A stretch of 64,000 nt of DNA from an uncultured Polaribacter sp. (GTDB taxonomy: Bacteria > Bacteroidota > Bacteroidia > Flavobacteriales > Flavobacteriaceae): NCBI RefSeq assembly GCF_947500975.1, contig NZ_CANMUE010000009.1:62001-126000 (forward strand). The letters run 5' to 3'. How positions within the stretch are numbered: the first letter of the stretch is position 1; each line of letters starts with the position of its first letter. Under the pieces are notes generated by a model that saw nothing but the letters and a program-made list of their open reading frames with translations, had not been told where the DNA came from and searched no databases. A program made the position numbers and the translations under genes. This document shows, in pieces, positions 1 to 9,309 of this stretch.

Positions 1-159
1 TTGCCAATTACACTGCACATATTTTTGTTCCATTTATTTTTAGAACCCGATGAGTTGGTAGAGCTGCTTCAAACAGGAGTATTCTTAACAGTAAATATTC
101 TGTTAGTTTTAAAAGAAAAAGAAAAATGGAAACATTTACTTTGGATACAACCTATTTAA
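1..159 (+). CDS. C-terminal fragment of an unknown, probably membrane-associated protein
   Basis: An open frame enters from the left edge and stops at 157-159, giving about 52 residues. The visible part is hydrophobic (LHIFLFHLFL, then TVNILLVLKEK) and ends with a basic, Trp-containing tail (KWKHLLWIQPI). This would fit the last membrane segment or segments of a small integral membrane protein. The true start lies outside the window, although position 1 happens to be a TTG codon. A hairpin terminator follows directly. I do not recognise the family and assign no function. Confidence 0.5.
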   Translation: MPITLHIFLFHLFLEPDELVELLQTGVFLTVNILLVLKEKEKWKHLLWIQPI

Positions 160-160
160 T

Positions 161-192
161 AAAAAATGCTTCAACTTTGTTGAGGCATTTTT
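161..192. terminator. Bidirectional intrinsic terminator
   Basis: A ten-base-pair stem (ATGCTTCAAC with GTTGAGGCAT, one G-T pair) around a three-base TTT loop is flanked by an A-run on the left and a T-run on the right. It sits between the convergent left-edge gene and the HAD gene and could serve both. Confidence 0.75.
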
Positions 193-193
193 A

Positions 194-1006
194 TTATGCT
201 TTAGTTTCAATCAATTGTTCTAAAATACTCTCAACACCAAAATTATTATTACTTTCTGTAGTATGATTTGCAATTTCTTTTATGTCTTTATGTGCGTTTT
301 CCATAGCAAAACTAAAATGTGCTTCTTGCATCATTTCTATATCGTTATGATAATCACCAAAAACCATCGTTTCCTCTTTTGTAATGTTTAAGAGTTGTTG
401 TACTTCTCTTAAAGCATTTCCTTTATTGGCTTTTTCATCAGAAATATCTAACCAATTTTGTCCAGAAACTTTGAGTAAAACATCTTCTTTTAAATGTTTT
501 ACAAAAGGATAAATAAAAACTTCAGAAGAATTAAAATGATAGACTGCAATTTTTAAAATAGGTGTTGTTTTAGCAACGTCAATTAGATCATCAACAATAT
601 GAAAATTACGATAATACTCTTGAAATAAATCAATAAAACGTTCATCTTTAGATTCTATAAAAGCAGAATCTTGAGAACATAAAACAATGTTTGCGCCTTT
701 AATTTCTCTTAAAACAGGAATTACATTGATGGTTTTTTCTGATGCTAATGAATTTAAAAGTAAAATTTTATCATTTTTTTTAGCAATTGCGCCATTCTCT
801 GCAATCACAAAAATTTCATTTTTTATGGATGCTAATTTATCAACAATACTATTATATTGTCTACCACTTGCGGCACAAAAAATAATATTGTGTTCTTGTA
901 ATTGTTTAAAAAGTTGAAAAAAACATTTACTAACTTCACTTTTCGAGTTAAGCAAAGTCCCATCCATATCGGAAACAACCAATTTTACTTTCGAAAAATC
1001 AATCAT
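194..1006 (-). CDS. HAD-superfamily hydrolase, Cof type
   Basis: This is a 270-residue haloacid dehalogenase-fold phosphatase of the Cof/YbjI type. These cytosolic enzymes dephosphorylate sugar phosphates, nucleotides or flavin precursors. Motif I, with the nucleophilic Asp, is DMDGTLL near residue 13. Motif IV is GDYHNDIEM in the C-terminal third. The length leaves room for the C2-type cap between them. The gene starts 2 bases after the stop of the upstream LacI regulator on the same strand, so the two are almost certainly co-transcribed. The physiological substrate cannot be read from sequence. The partner regulator hints at a sugar phosphate, which is inference. Confidence 0.85.
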   Translation of the reverse strand: MIDFSKVKLVVSDMDGTLLNSKSEVSKCFFQLFKQLQEHNIIFCAASGRQYNSIVDKLASIKNEIFVIAENGAIAKKNDKILLLNSLASEKTINVIPVLREIKGANIVLCSQDSAFIESKDERFIDLFQEYYRNFHIVDDLIDVAKTTPILKIAVYHFNSSEVFIYPFVKHLKEDVLLKVSGQNWLDISDEKANKGNALREVQQLLNITKEETMVFGDYHNDIEMMQEAHFSFAMENAHKDIKEIANHTTESNNNFGVESILEQLIETKA

Positions 1007-1008
1007 TT

Positions 1009-2022
1009 TTATTTGGTAGAATCTCTAATTACTAAATCAGTTGTAATTACTTTAGTAATGGTGTCTTTGTTTTTTTTCTCTAATTTATCAATCAAAATTT
1101 TAGCAGCAGTTTCTCCCATTAATTCTCCATGCTGACTAATAGTTGTCATTTTAGGACTTGAGTGTCTTGCTAAAATTCCGTTAGAAAAAGGAATTACAGA
1201 TAAATCTTTTGGTACTTCTTTACCGGTTTTAATACCTGCTTTCATAGAAGCAACAGCGGCAGATTCTCCTGTGGTTATTATACTGTCTATTTTATTATTT
1301 TGTAAAAAAGGAATTAAAATAGATTCGTATTTTTTGTAATCTCTTTCTAAAATATTGATGACTAAGTTTTCGTTAAATTTTATACCAACATTTTCGAGCC
1401 CTTTTTTGTATCCTAAAAAACGTTGTTTACCAATATGAAAATCACTCATTGTAGAAACAAATGCAATATTTTTATGACCAGTTTTGTATAAATATTCTAC
1501 TGTATTTTGAGCGCCATTAAAATCATCAGTAATAATTTTATCGCAATTTAAAGTTTGTGCAACTCTATCAAACATTACAATTGGCGTATCATTATCAATA
1601 GCATTTTGAAAGTGTTTAAAATTTTGTTTTAATTCGGTTTCTTTTGCTAAAGAAATAATAAAGCCATCTATACTACCATTAGAAAGCATTTCAATAATTT
1701 CAACTTCTTTATTGTAAGATTCGTTAGAAATACAAGCAATTACTTTGTAGCCTCTTTCTAAAGCTGCTTTTTCGATTCCTTTAAAAACTTGAGCGAAAAA
1801 ATATTTTAACATGGTTGGAATGATGATTCCAATTGTTTTAGTGCTTCTGTTCTTTAAACTTAATGCGTTAAAATTAGGCTTGTAATTGTTTTCTTTAGCG
1901 TATTTCTGAATTTTTTCTTTCGTAGCTTCACTAATTTCGTAGCTGTCATTCAATGCTTTAGAAACTGTAGAAATAGATACACTAAATTGTTTGGCAATAT
2001 CTTTTATGGTAAGTTTCTTCAT
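1009..2022 (-). CDS. LacI-family transcriptional regulator
   Basis: This 337-residue protein has a clear LacI helix-turn-helix at residues 3-50 (TIKDIAKQFSVSISTVSKAL, then an NYKPN hinge). A periplasmic-binding-protein-like effector domain follows (TIGIIIPTMLKYFF, SIDGFIISL, DGAQNTVEYLYKTGHKNIAF-like segments). Such proteins bind operators as dimers and respond to sugars or related ligands. The gene is followed at 2 bases by a HAD phosphatase. No transporter, polysaccharide utilisation locus or catabolic gene lies next to it, so its regulon is not evident here. Confidence in the family is high. The ligand is unknown. Confidence 0.92.
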   Translation of the reverse strand: MKKLTIKDIAKQFSVSISTVSKALNDSYEISEATKEKIQKYAKENNYKPNFNALSLKNRSTKTIGIIIPTMLKYFFAQVFKGIEKAALERGYKVIACISNESYNKEVEIIEMLSNGSIDGFIISLAKETELKQNFKHFQNAIDNDTPIVMFDRVAQTLNCDKIITDDFNGAQNTVEYLYKTGHKNIAFVSTMSDFHIGKQRFLGYKKGLENVGIKFNENLVINILERDYKKYESILIPFLQNNKIDSIITTGESAAVASMKAGIKTGKEVPKDLSVIPFSNGILARHSSPKMTTISQHGELMGETAAKILIDKLEKKNKDTITKVITTDLVIRDSTK

Positions 2023-2097
2023 ATAAAAAAATTAGCCACTAAGGTATAAAATTATAAGGACTCCGTGTTTCAATAAATTATTAAATTATCAGTTTTT

Positions 2098-3462
2098 TTA
2101 TATTTTTATATTCTTATTTTTTATTTCATAAATTAAAAAAGCAAATACCACAAAATATTCTATTGCAACAAACCATAAATTTTCTTTCCAAGGTAAATTA
2201 GAATACGCTTGATAACTTAAAATGATAACCAAACTCCAGATAATTGGAAACTTATATTTAGTAAAAACTGATAGAATTATTGGAGTTGCAACATACCAAG
2301 GATGTACAGTAGTTGCTGTAAAATAATAGAAAGACAAACCAAATAACATGGCTGTTATTAATTGAGTTTCTGTTTTGTTTTTTCTAAAAAATGTAATAAT
2401 TAGTAAGAAGATAATGGTTAGAATTGGCATTATTTTTCCAATAATAGCAATTTCATTATAGCCTCTAAAAAGAAAGCCAATTTCTCTAAAAATATAATAA
2501 AAACTTGCATTGAATTCAAAATTACGAAACCATAATCCTACTGAATTAGAATAGTTGGAAATTAATTCTGAAGAATAAAAAGGAAGAAATAAAATAATTA
2601 TGGTTGTAAGAATAATACTGTAAAATGAAATTAATTTTTTGATTCCTAAGAAATTAAGCCCCCATTTTTCTTTATGATTAGATTTCTTAACAAACCATTG
2701 AAAAAACAAAGGCAAAAACAATAAAGGAATTAACTTTACTGAAATAGAACATGCAATTAGAATAGCAGCTAAAATCCATTTTTGTTGATGTAATTTGTAC
2801 AATCCTCCAATTAAAAAGAATAACATTACTGGTTCAAAATGTAAATTCCCTGTCATTTCTATAATGATAAAAGGATTTAAAATATACCAGAAAATATTTT
2901 TTATTGGAAGATTTAATCGTTCTAAAAGTTTCTTTCCAAAATAGAGAATACCAATATCGGCAAGAATAATTATCAATCTTAAAACGATAATAGAACCAAA
3001 GATATTTTTGCTAGAAAAGATAGCAGCAATTAAAAAACACAATTGATTTATTGGCGGATAATTGGTGTAATGACTTCCATTCATTTCACCCATTCCATTA
3101 TACAAATCTGATGCTTCTGCTATAGGATTCAACCCTTGTTGTATAAATGTTTCTGGTAATGATAAATACGGATTTAACCCTTCTAAAATCATGCGGCCAT
3201 CCCAAATAAATCTATAGAAATCTTGCGATAAATTAGGCGTTGCAAATAAGAAAATAAACCTAAAAAGAATAGAAACACCTACTAAAGTAGAAAAAGAAAT
3301 TGTATTTTTTTTAATCAACCAATAAAAACACACAAAGAGAGAAAACCATAGAATAATTAGTTTATTAAATTCGGTTCTTTCTAAAAAATAGGCAAAGAAA
3401 AAATAGAGTATTGTACTTATTGAAATTAGTAGAATATCTTTATTTTTTGATAAAAAAGACAT
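2098..3462 (-). CDS. Polytopic membrane glycosyltransferase (GT-C fold, mannosyltransferase-like)
   Basis: This 454-residue protein has about eleven hydrophobic segments. After the third it carries the sequence SQDFYRFIWDGRMILEGLNP. That acidic, Arg-containing loop is typical of GT-C enzymes that use polyprenyl-phosphate sugars (MptA/B-like and GT87-like mannosyltransferases). A late HPWY-type motif (TTVHPWYVATP) is also characteristic. The start overlaps the stop of the upstream GT2 gene by one base, so translation is probably coupled. It is the last gene of a leftward run. A nearby DPM1-like GT2 could supply its lipid-linked sugar donor. That link and the actual sugar are inference. Confidence 0.75.
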   Translation of the reverse strand: MSFLSKNKDILLISISTILYFFFAYFLERTEFNKLIILWFSLFVCFYWLIKKNTISFSTLVGVSILFRFIFLFATPNLSQDFYRFIWDGRMILEGLNPYLSLPETFIQQGLNPIAEASDLYNGMGEMNGSHYTNYPPINQLCFLIAAIFSSKNIFGSIIVLRLIIILADIGILYFGKKLLERLNLPIKNIFWYILNPFIIIEMTGNLHFEPVMLFFLIGGLYKLHQQKWILAAILIACSISVKLIPLLFLPLFFQWFVKKSNHKEKWGLNFLGIKKLISFYSIILTTIIILFLPFYSSELISNYSNSVGLWFRNFEFNASFYYIFREIGFLFRGYNEIAIIGKIMPILTIIFLLIITFFRKNKTETQLITAMLFGLSFYYFTATTVHPWYVATPIILSVFTKYKFPIIWSLVIILSYQAYSNLPWKENLWFVAIEYFVVFAFLIYEIKNKNIKI

Positions 3463-4952
3463 TACGCTTTTGAAAAAATTGATTTAAAAAAAACGTAAGA
3501 AAACCCTATAAAAAGCATAAAGTGAAATGGGAATAATCCAAAATCTCCACCTTGATCTCCAACAATAAATGCACTGTACATTCCAAAAATAAAATATACA
3601 GCCAATAAACCTTCTAAAACAACATGTATTGATGGTTTTTTACTGATGTATTTATTGGTTTTCCAACCATCTTTTAAGCCTTTTAAATTAAATTTTGGTG
3701 TTCTTACAAATTCACTTTTTTTACCAAAATGACCTTCTAAAACGGCAATTGTATTATGTAAAGAAAAGCCCATTGCTATTGAGAAAAATGTAAAAAACGC
3801 TCCAATATATTTAAAGAAGTTTTTAAAACCACCGCCATAAGTATTTTTGTACATATGCCAATAACAAATAAAGAAGATAATAGAGCTAGTTACAAAGAAG
3901 CTCATTACATAAAAATAAGGTTTTAAATGTGCATATTCATTTTTAATATACAACATAGGTATACTTAAAACTGCTACTAAAAAGATGCACGTAAACATCG
4001 AGCTGTTTAGCAAATGTAGTAAACTATGAATTTTGGTTCTAAAAGAGGTGTTTTTATTGATGATAATTCTCTTAATCATTTTTTGAAAATTCTCTGCTCC
4101 ACCCTTGTTCCATCTAAATTGTTGAGATCTTGCTGCGCTAATTACAACAGGCAATTCAGCTGGGGTTTCTACATTTTCTAAATATTTAAATTTCCAATTT
4201 TTAAGTTGCGCTCTATAACTTAAATCTAAATCTTCCGTAAGTGTATCACCCTCCCAATTACCAGCGTCATAAATACATTCTTTACGCCAAATACCTGCAG
4301 TTCCGTTAAAGTTTATAAAATGTCCTTTACTACTTCTACCAACTTGTTCTAGTGTAAAATGTGCATCTAAAGCAAATGCTTGAATTTTTGTAAGCGTAGA
4401 ATAATTTCTGTTGATGTGCCCCCATCTTGTTTGAACAACGCCAATTTCTGAGTTTTTGAAATACGGAATTGTTTGTAGTAACCAATTTTTTTTAGGTAAA
4501 AAATCAGCATCAAAAATGGCAACAAATTCTCCTTTAGATGTTTTTAAACCTTCTTTTAAAGCACCTGCTTTAAAACCTTGTCTATTGGTTCTTTGAATGT
4601 GTTGTATATCAATTCCTTTTGCTTCAATTTCTTTGACTAATTTTGCTGTCATTTCTACAGATTCATCTGTAGAATCGTCTAAAACTTGAATCTCTAATTT
4701 CTCTCTTGGATATTCTAATTTTTCGATATTTTTTAACAAACGTTCCATTACATACAATTCGTTAAAAACAGGTAATTGTATGGTTACAAAAGGAATTTCT
4801 TCAGGATTTGAGAAATCGAATTTTGGAGAGTTATCTTCCTTGTTTAGATGCTTTAAGTAGTTTAATAATAGGTTTAATTGCGCTATTGCATACATAAAAA
4901 TAAGTAACAAACAAATTGTGTAAACTGCAATAATTATATACTCTAAAATCAT
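3462..4952 (-). CDS. Membrane-bound processive-type glycosyltransferase family 2 (cellulose/mannan synthase-like)
   Basis: This 496-residue protein starts with one transmembrane helix. It then has a GT2 catalytic domain with the expected acidic sites: LDDSTDES for UDP/GDP binding, the DxD in FDADFLP, and the TED base in GDTLTEDLDL. The QQFRW (QxxRW) motif marks processive synthases. Four or five C-terminal membrane helices follow. The layout resembles CslA or cellulose-synthase-like enzymes, which polymerise beta-linked hexoses and pass them through the membrane. It overlaps genes on both sides by about one base. No BcsB or PilZ domain is seen, so a true cellulose synthase is unlikely. The polymer is unknown. 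Confidence 0.85.
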   Translation of the reverse strand: MILEYIIIAVYTICLLLIFMYAIAQLNLLLNYLKHLNKEDNSPKFDFSNPEEIPFVTIQLPVFNELYVMERLLKNIEKLEYPREKLEIQVLDDSTDESVEMTAKLVKEIEAKGIDIQHIQRTNRQGFKAGALKEGLKTSKGEFVAIFDADFLPKKNWLLQTIPYFKNSEIGVVQTRWGHINRNYSTLTKIQAFALDAHFTLEQVGRSSKGHFINFNGTAGIWRKECIYDAGNWEGDTLTEDLDLSYRAQLKNWKFKYLENVETPAELPVVISAARSQQFRWNKGGAENFQKMIKRIIINKNTSFRTKIHSLLHLLNSSMFTCIFLVAVLSIPMLYIKNEYAHLKPYFYVMSFFVTSSIIFFICYWHMYKNTYGGGFKNFFKYIGAFFTFFSIAMGFSLHNTIAVLEGHFGKKSEFVRTPKFNLKGLKDGWKTNKYISKKPSIHVVLEGLLAVYFIFGMYSAFIVGDQGGDFGLFPFHFMLFIGFSYVFFKSIFSKA

Positions 4953-5644
4953 TATTTAAAACTATATTTAAAAATCCAACCTAAAATTTTAATCCCCGCA
5001 AATATAGTACCTTTTACCGTACCTGAAACTTTTGAGACTCCAATTCTATTTCTATATTTTACAGGTATTTCTATATAGTTCATTTTTTGCTTTAATACTT
5101 TTAGTTGCATTTCTACCGTCCAACCATAGGTTTTATCTTGCATTTTTAGGTCTAAAAGTTTTTGATATTTAATTGCCCTAAAAGGACCTAAATCTGTAAA
5201 TTTTGCACCAAAAAATAATTTCATTAAAAATGTTGCAAGCCAATTACCAAAAACTTGTTGAGGTGTCATAGAACCACTTTCTCGCAATTTTTTTACCCGA
5301 GTACCAACAACAAAATCTAGATTATCATTAATAATAGGTGAAGTAATTTCGGTTAATTGTTCAGGGAAATCAGAATAATCGCCATCTAAAAAAACAATTA
5401 TATCTGGTTTTATTTCTTGTTTAGAAATGTAATCCATTCCTTTTAAACAAGCAAAGCCATACCCTTTTTTGGGTTCTTTTAAAACAGTTGCTCCAGCATT
5501 TTTTGCGTTGATTTCTGTATTGTCTGTAGAGTTATTGCTGATTACAATAATTTCATTTACAGAATTAGGAATGTCATTAATGACATTTGCAATAGAATCT
5601 TGCTCATTAAAAGCAGGAATAATTACTTTTATTATGGGTTTCAT
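4952..5644 (-). CDS. Glycosyltransferase family 2, polyprenyl-phosphate sugar synthase-like (DPM1 type)
   Basis: This 230-residue soluble GT2 starts IKVIIPAFNEQDSIANVI, has the NNSTDNT nucleotide-site loop, and carries the metal-binding FLDGDYSDFPEQ segment. The Phe-Arg-Ala-containing stretch LGPFRAIKYQKLL and the TYGWTVEMQLK segment are typical of the DPM1/DPG synthase-like subgroup, which transfers a sugar onto a polyprenyl phosphate. It has no C-terminal membrane anchor. It abuts the MORN-like gene upstream and the processive GT2 downstream. A role as donor synthase for the GT-C enzyme in the same run is reasonable but inferred. Confidence 0.85.
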   Translation of the reverse strand: MKPIIKVIIPAFNEQDSIANVINDIPNSVNEIIVISNNSTDNTEINAKNAGATVLKEPKKGYGFACLKGMDYISKQEIKPDIIVFLDGDYSDFPEQLTEITSPIINDNLDFVVGTRVKKLRESGSMTPQQVFGNWLATFLMKLFFGAKFTDLGPFRAIKYQKLLDLKMQDKTYGWTVEMQLKVLKQKMNYIEIPVKYRNRIGVSKVSGTVKGTIFAGIKILGWIFKYSFK

Positions 5645-6124
5645 TTATCTTAAATCCAATAGATTATTCTCTTTTTTAAAAGATGAAAAATCTTTCCATT
5701 CTTTAATTTTTCTTCCTTTTTTAAATTTAGAAGCCTTTACCAATTTTTTCTTTTGATAAAGTAAACAATAACCATTTTTCTGATTATTTTTTAATTGGCA
5801 TTTATGATCTACGTTTCCTTTTTTGTCATAAAACAACCACCAATTATTTTTTTGACCTTCTTTAAAATGCCCTTCTTTTTCAAGAAGAGAATTTTTGCTG
5901 TAAAAGTACCAATAATTGGTTTCTAAATTGTTTTTAAAATGCCCTTCTTTTTTTAGGACGCCATTTTTATAGTAATATTTCCAATATTTTGATTTTTGCT
6001 TTTCAATAATCCAACCTTCTGCTTTTATTTTACCATTAGCATAATACTCTCTATGGTATTTTTTTTGTGAAAAAACCACGGTGTTTATCAATAAAAAGAA
6101 AAGAATAATATGTTTTTGAAACAT
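5645..6124 (-). CDS. MORN/YwqK-like repeat protein, probably secreted
   Basis: This 159-residue protein has an N-terminal signal-like segment (MFQKHIILFFLLINTVVFSQ). About five degenerate repeats of roughly 22 residues follow, with the pattern YYKNG-x-KKEGHFKNN and WxFYxKxG. These resemble the MORN or YwqK-antitoxin-type repeats common in Bacteroidota cell-envelope proteins. No catalytic site is visible, and binding or scaffolding is the usual guess. Its start overlaps the stop of the 4Fe-4S gene upstream by one base, and its stop touches the start of the next GT2. The run therefore places it between a redox module and a glycan-synthesis module. Confidence 0.7.
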   Translation of the reverse strand: MFQKHIILFFLLINTVVFSQKKYHREYYANGKIKAEGWIIEKQKSKYWKYYYKNGVLKKEGHFKNNLETNYWYFYSKNSLLEKEGHFKEGQKNNWWLFYDKKGNVDHKCQLKNNQKNGYCLLYQKKKLVKASKFKKGRKIKEWKDFSSFKKENNLLDLR

Positions 6125-7746
6125 TATTTTTTGTTTAGAAAATTCATCAAATCAACATCGTTTCCTAATAAAATTTCAGTGGGATTAATTCTCCCATTTT
6201 CCGGACCATTTTCTAATTTTAAAACTCCTCTTGGACAAACTGCAGAGCAAATTCCGCATCCAACACAACTAGAACGTACAATGTTTTCTCCTTTTTGAGC
6301 ATAAGATCTCACATCAATTCCTTGCTCGCAATAAGTAGAGCAATTTCCACAAGAAATACATTGTCCACCGTTAGTTGTAATTCTAAATCTAGATTTAAAA
6401 CGTTGGATAAAGCCTAAATATGCAGCCAAAGGACATCCAAATCTACACCAAACTCTGTTTCCAAAAATTGGATAAAAACCAGTACCAATTACACCAGCAA
6501 AAATAGAACCTATTAAAAAGCCATAAATATCTTGAATTATTTGTGTTTTAATTCCTATAAGTTCACTTGCGCCAGAAAAGAATGTGTACAAAGCAAAGCC
6601 TGTCATTACTAGCACAAATATTAAAACAGAATGAATTACAATACGTTCTACTCTCCAAGAAAGCAGTGTTTTACTAGATAATTGCCTGTAAGGATCTCCT
6701 AAAGTTTCTGCTAATCCTCCACAACCACAAACCCAAGAACAGTACCATCTTTTTCCGAAGAAATATACCATTACAGGAACTACAACTATGGTTAAAATAA
6801 CTCCCCAAATTAATATGAATAAACCAAAAGTTCCATTTGCAAGTAGTTCGTTTAAATTCCATTTGAAGAAAAAATCATAATCTAAAGGAAACGCATTTTT
6901 AAAATCGTACCAAGGTTTTTCGAAACGAACTAAAATTTCTGGAATTAAAAAAGCAAATACAATTTGAAAGAATAGTACCGATGTTGTTCTTAAAATTTGA
7001 TATTTATTATGACGATATTTTATATACATTCTTACAGCCATAACTGTCATTACAACACAGTATAAAAATCCATATAAAAACCATTGACTTGCAGCTTTTT
7101 TACTTATGAAAATACTTATTGGATCAACTAAATACACCCAGTTTACAATTAAATCTGGTTTAAAATAAAGCAAGATGTAAAATGTAACTAAAAAGATGAA
7201 TGCGAACCAGCCAATCCAACCTCTATTTGTTGCTGCTTCTAGAAAAACACCATCATTTTTTATACCGGATGGCCCTAAAATTATAACATTTGGTACAATA
7301 AACATAAGTGCACCAATAATACCCAATCCAAAAGTTAAAAACCAGGCTAAACCTTGATTCTCTTTAATAAACCCTTTGCCAGATTTTTTAGCTAAAGCGT
7401 AGCTTAAAGAATGTGGTTTTCCAGATATTTTATATTGATATTGTTTACCTTTTTCAGTCCAGTTTTTTTCTGAATTGTATTTTGAAATTAACGCATCATA
7501 ATGATTGTTTGATGTTTTAAAAGCGTTTCTAACTTTTGCAGAAAATTGAAAAATATTTAAACTTTCACCTGTTACAATGGCTTTAGAAAGTTCTTCTTTT
7601 AAGATTTCACTTTTATAACCTTTTTCAGAAATAAAAGTATCTAATTCTGTTTGTGTTAAATTAAAGGAGCCGGTAAAAATAGATGCTGTAAAAATTGATA
7701 ATCCTATTAAAAAGATAATTAATCCTACTTTTTGTATAATTTTCAA
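6124..7746 (-). CDS. Polytopic membrane 4Fe-4S protein (NapH/NosR C-terminal-like)
   Basis: This 540-residue protein has an N-terminal membrane helix, an extracytoplasmic stretch and several further helices. It then carries the NapH/NosR-type cysteine motif RWYCSWVCGCGG and a second membrane motif, WCRFGCPLA. Near the C-terminus are two ferredoxin-type clusters, CISCGNCSTYCEQG and CVGCGICSAVCPRG. Proteins of this type move electrons between cytosolic donors or quinol and periplasmic acceptors. The gene follows the FAD oxidoreductase by about 50 bases and overlaps the MORN-like gene. No nitrate, nitrous oxide or copper-enzyme gene lies nearby, so the acceptor is unknown. Confidence 0.85.
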   Translation of the reverse strand: MKIIQKVGLIIFLIGLSIFTASIFTGSFNLTQTELDTFISEKGYKSEILKEELSKAIVTGESLNIFQFSAKVRNAFKTSNNHYDALISKYNSEKNWTEKGKQYQYKISGKPHSLSYALAKKSGKGFIKENQGLAWFLTFGLGIIGALMFIVPNVIILGPSGIKNDGVFLEAATNRGWIGWFAFIFLVTFYILLYFKPDLIVNWVYLVDPISIFISKKAASQWFLYGFLYCVVMTVMAVRMYIKYRHNKYQILRTTSVLFFQIVFAFLIPEILVRFEKPWYDFKNAFPLDYDFFFKWNLNELLANGTFGLFILIWGVILTIVVVPVMVYFFGKRWYCSWVCGCGGLAETLGDPYRQLSSKTLLSWRVERIVIHSVLIFVLVMTGFALYTFFSGASELIGIKTQIIQDIYGFLIGSIFAGVIGTGFYPIFGNRVWCRFGCPLAAYLGFIQRFKSRFRITTNGGQCISCGNCSTYCEQGIDVRSYAQKGENIVRSSCVGCGICSAVCPRGVLKLENGPENGRINPTEILLGNDVDLMNFLNKK

Positions 7747-7797
7747 AATAATGTTTTTTGTGTTATAAGTCTGTTTTTAGTAATTTTTAAAGATGTT

Positions 7798-9150
7798 TTA
7801 GACATCTTTGCTAAAAATTCGTTTCCAACTTTTCTTTTTTAATTGAATGTTTTTGCCTTTTTCTTTATTGAATTTTGTTACAATTTCAGCTTCGTGTAGT
7901 TTGTAAAATTCAGGATCAAAATTAGCATCGGCTAAATATTCTAAAACATATTCTACAGATTTTTTTTCTGTAAGCCATTTGTCAAAAATTTCATGACGCA
8001 TTCTAATTCCAAATGTGTTTATCCCTAAAAATAAATTTGAATTTGTATCATATGAAATAGTAATACATTTATTATCTTTTGGGTGTTGCCATTGAAAATA
8101 AACTTCGTTATCTTTTTTGTTACGTTCACTAAAAACCCATCCATAAGTTTGATATTCAATATCTAAAAACTTAGCAGAATTAAACCAATGGCCAGGTTTG
8201 TATTCGGTTTTATTGCCACAAATAGTTTGCGCAAGAGTTTCTCCCATCATTCTTCCTGTATACCAAACTGCTTCAATATTTCTACGTTGCCCAATTGCTT
8301 CATGTTGTTCTGCACAATCACCAATAGCATAAACATCGTTCATGTTTGTTTCTAAAAAACGATTGACCAAAACACCTCTTTTTGTATCAATTTTAGATTC
8401 TTTTATGAAATCGATATTTGGAGAAACACCAGCTGTTAGCCCCACAACGTTACATAGAATTTCTTCGCCAGTTTCTTCAAGAATTACAGATTTTACGTGT
8501 CCGTTTTCATCAGATTTAATTTCTTTTAAATTGGTACTCAAACGCAAATCTATATGATGTTCTTTAATATGTTTATTAATCATTTCCGATTCTTGTGCAG
8601 GTAAAACTCCGTTCCAAAAACTAGCTTCCCGTACTAAAAAAGTAACAGGAATATTTCTACTTCTTAACATTTCAGCAAGTTCAATTCCTATCAATCCACC
8701 ACCAACAATTACTGCTCTTTTACATTTTTTATTATTTGGTGCATATTTTTCTAGATTTTCTAAATCTTGTTTATGATACATGCCCATAACACCTTTTAAA
8801 TCTTGACCTGGCCAACCAAATTTATTAGGTTTAGATCCGGTTGCAATAATTAATTTGTCATAAGTAAGTGTAGAAGTATCTTTAAACTCAAGTGTTTTTT
8901 TATCTGTATTTATTTTGTTTACAAAACCTTCTTTTAAGTCTATTTTATTTTTATCCCAAAACCAGTTTTCATAAGGTTGAGTGTGCTCAAATTTCATGTG
9001 CCCCATGTAAATGTACATGAGTGCAGTTCTAGAAAAAAAATATTTTGTTTCAGCTGAAACTAACGTGATTTTCTTATCAGATTTTTTTCTGATATGTCTT
9101 GCAGCGGTAACACCAGAAATTCCATTTCCAATAATAACAATATGTTCCAT
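7798..9150 (-). CDS. NAD(P)/FAD-dependent oxidoreductase
   Basis: This 450-residue pyridine-nucleotide flavoprotein has an N-terminal FAD Rossmann site (IIGNGISGVTAARHIRKK), a central NAD(P) site (VIVGGGLIGIELAEML) and the closing FAD motif YAIGDCAEQ. There is no redox-active CxxC, so it is not a thioredoxin or glutathione reductase. It resembles the NirB or rubredoxin-reductase type of electron-transfer enzyme, with an extra C-terminal segment of about 70 residues. It is the first gene of the leftward run. The membrane Fe-S protein immediately downstream is its likely electron partner, giving a possible NAD(P)H-to-membrane redox path (inference). Confidence 0.85.
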   Translation of the reverse strand: MEHIVIIGNGISGVTAARHIRKKSDKKITLVSAETKYFFSRTALMYIYMGHMKFEHTQPYENWFWDKNKIDLKEGFVNKINTDKKTLEFKDTSTLTYDKLIIATGSKPNKFGWPGQDLKGVMGMYHKQDLENLEKYAPNNKKCKRAVIVGGGLIGIELAEMLRSRNIPVTFLVREASFWNGVLPAQESEMINKHIKEHHIDLRLSTNLKEIKSDENGHVKSVILEETGEEILCNVVGLTAGVSPNIDFIKESKIDTKRGVLVNRFLETNMNDVYAIGDCAEQHEAIGQRRNIEAVWYTGRMMGETLAQTICGNKTEYKPGHWFNSAKFLDIEYQTYGWVFSERNKKDNEVYFQWQHPKDNKCITISYDTNSNLFLGINTFGIRMRHEIFDKWLTEKKSVEYVLEYLADANFDPEFYKLHEAEIVTKFNKEKGKNIQLKKKSWKRIFSKDV

Positions 9151-9185
9151 AGTAGGTTTGTTTCTTGCTTTTAAGTCGAAGCTAA

Positions 9186-9193
9186 AGTTAATA
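9186..9193 (-). promoter_or_regulatory. Candidate -7 promoter element for the leftward redox/glycan run
   Basis: On the minus strand the sequence is TAACTTTA, seven of eight matches to the Bacteroidota TAnnTTTG element. It lies about 35 bases upstream of the oxidoreductase start. I see no clear -33 TTG, so this is tentative. Confidence 0.35.
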
Positions 9194-9309
9194 CCTTAAT
9201 TGGTAAAAGTAATTTAGAATTGTTTTAAATAATTTATAGTTTTTAAAAAGTGTAAGTATTATAATTATTGATAGACTGATGTTGTAGTTAAAAGATTATT
9301 TAAAATTAA

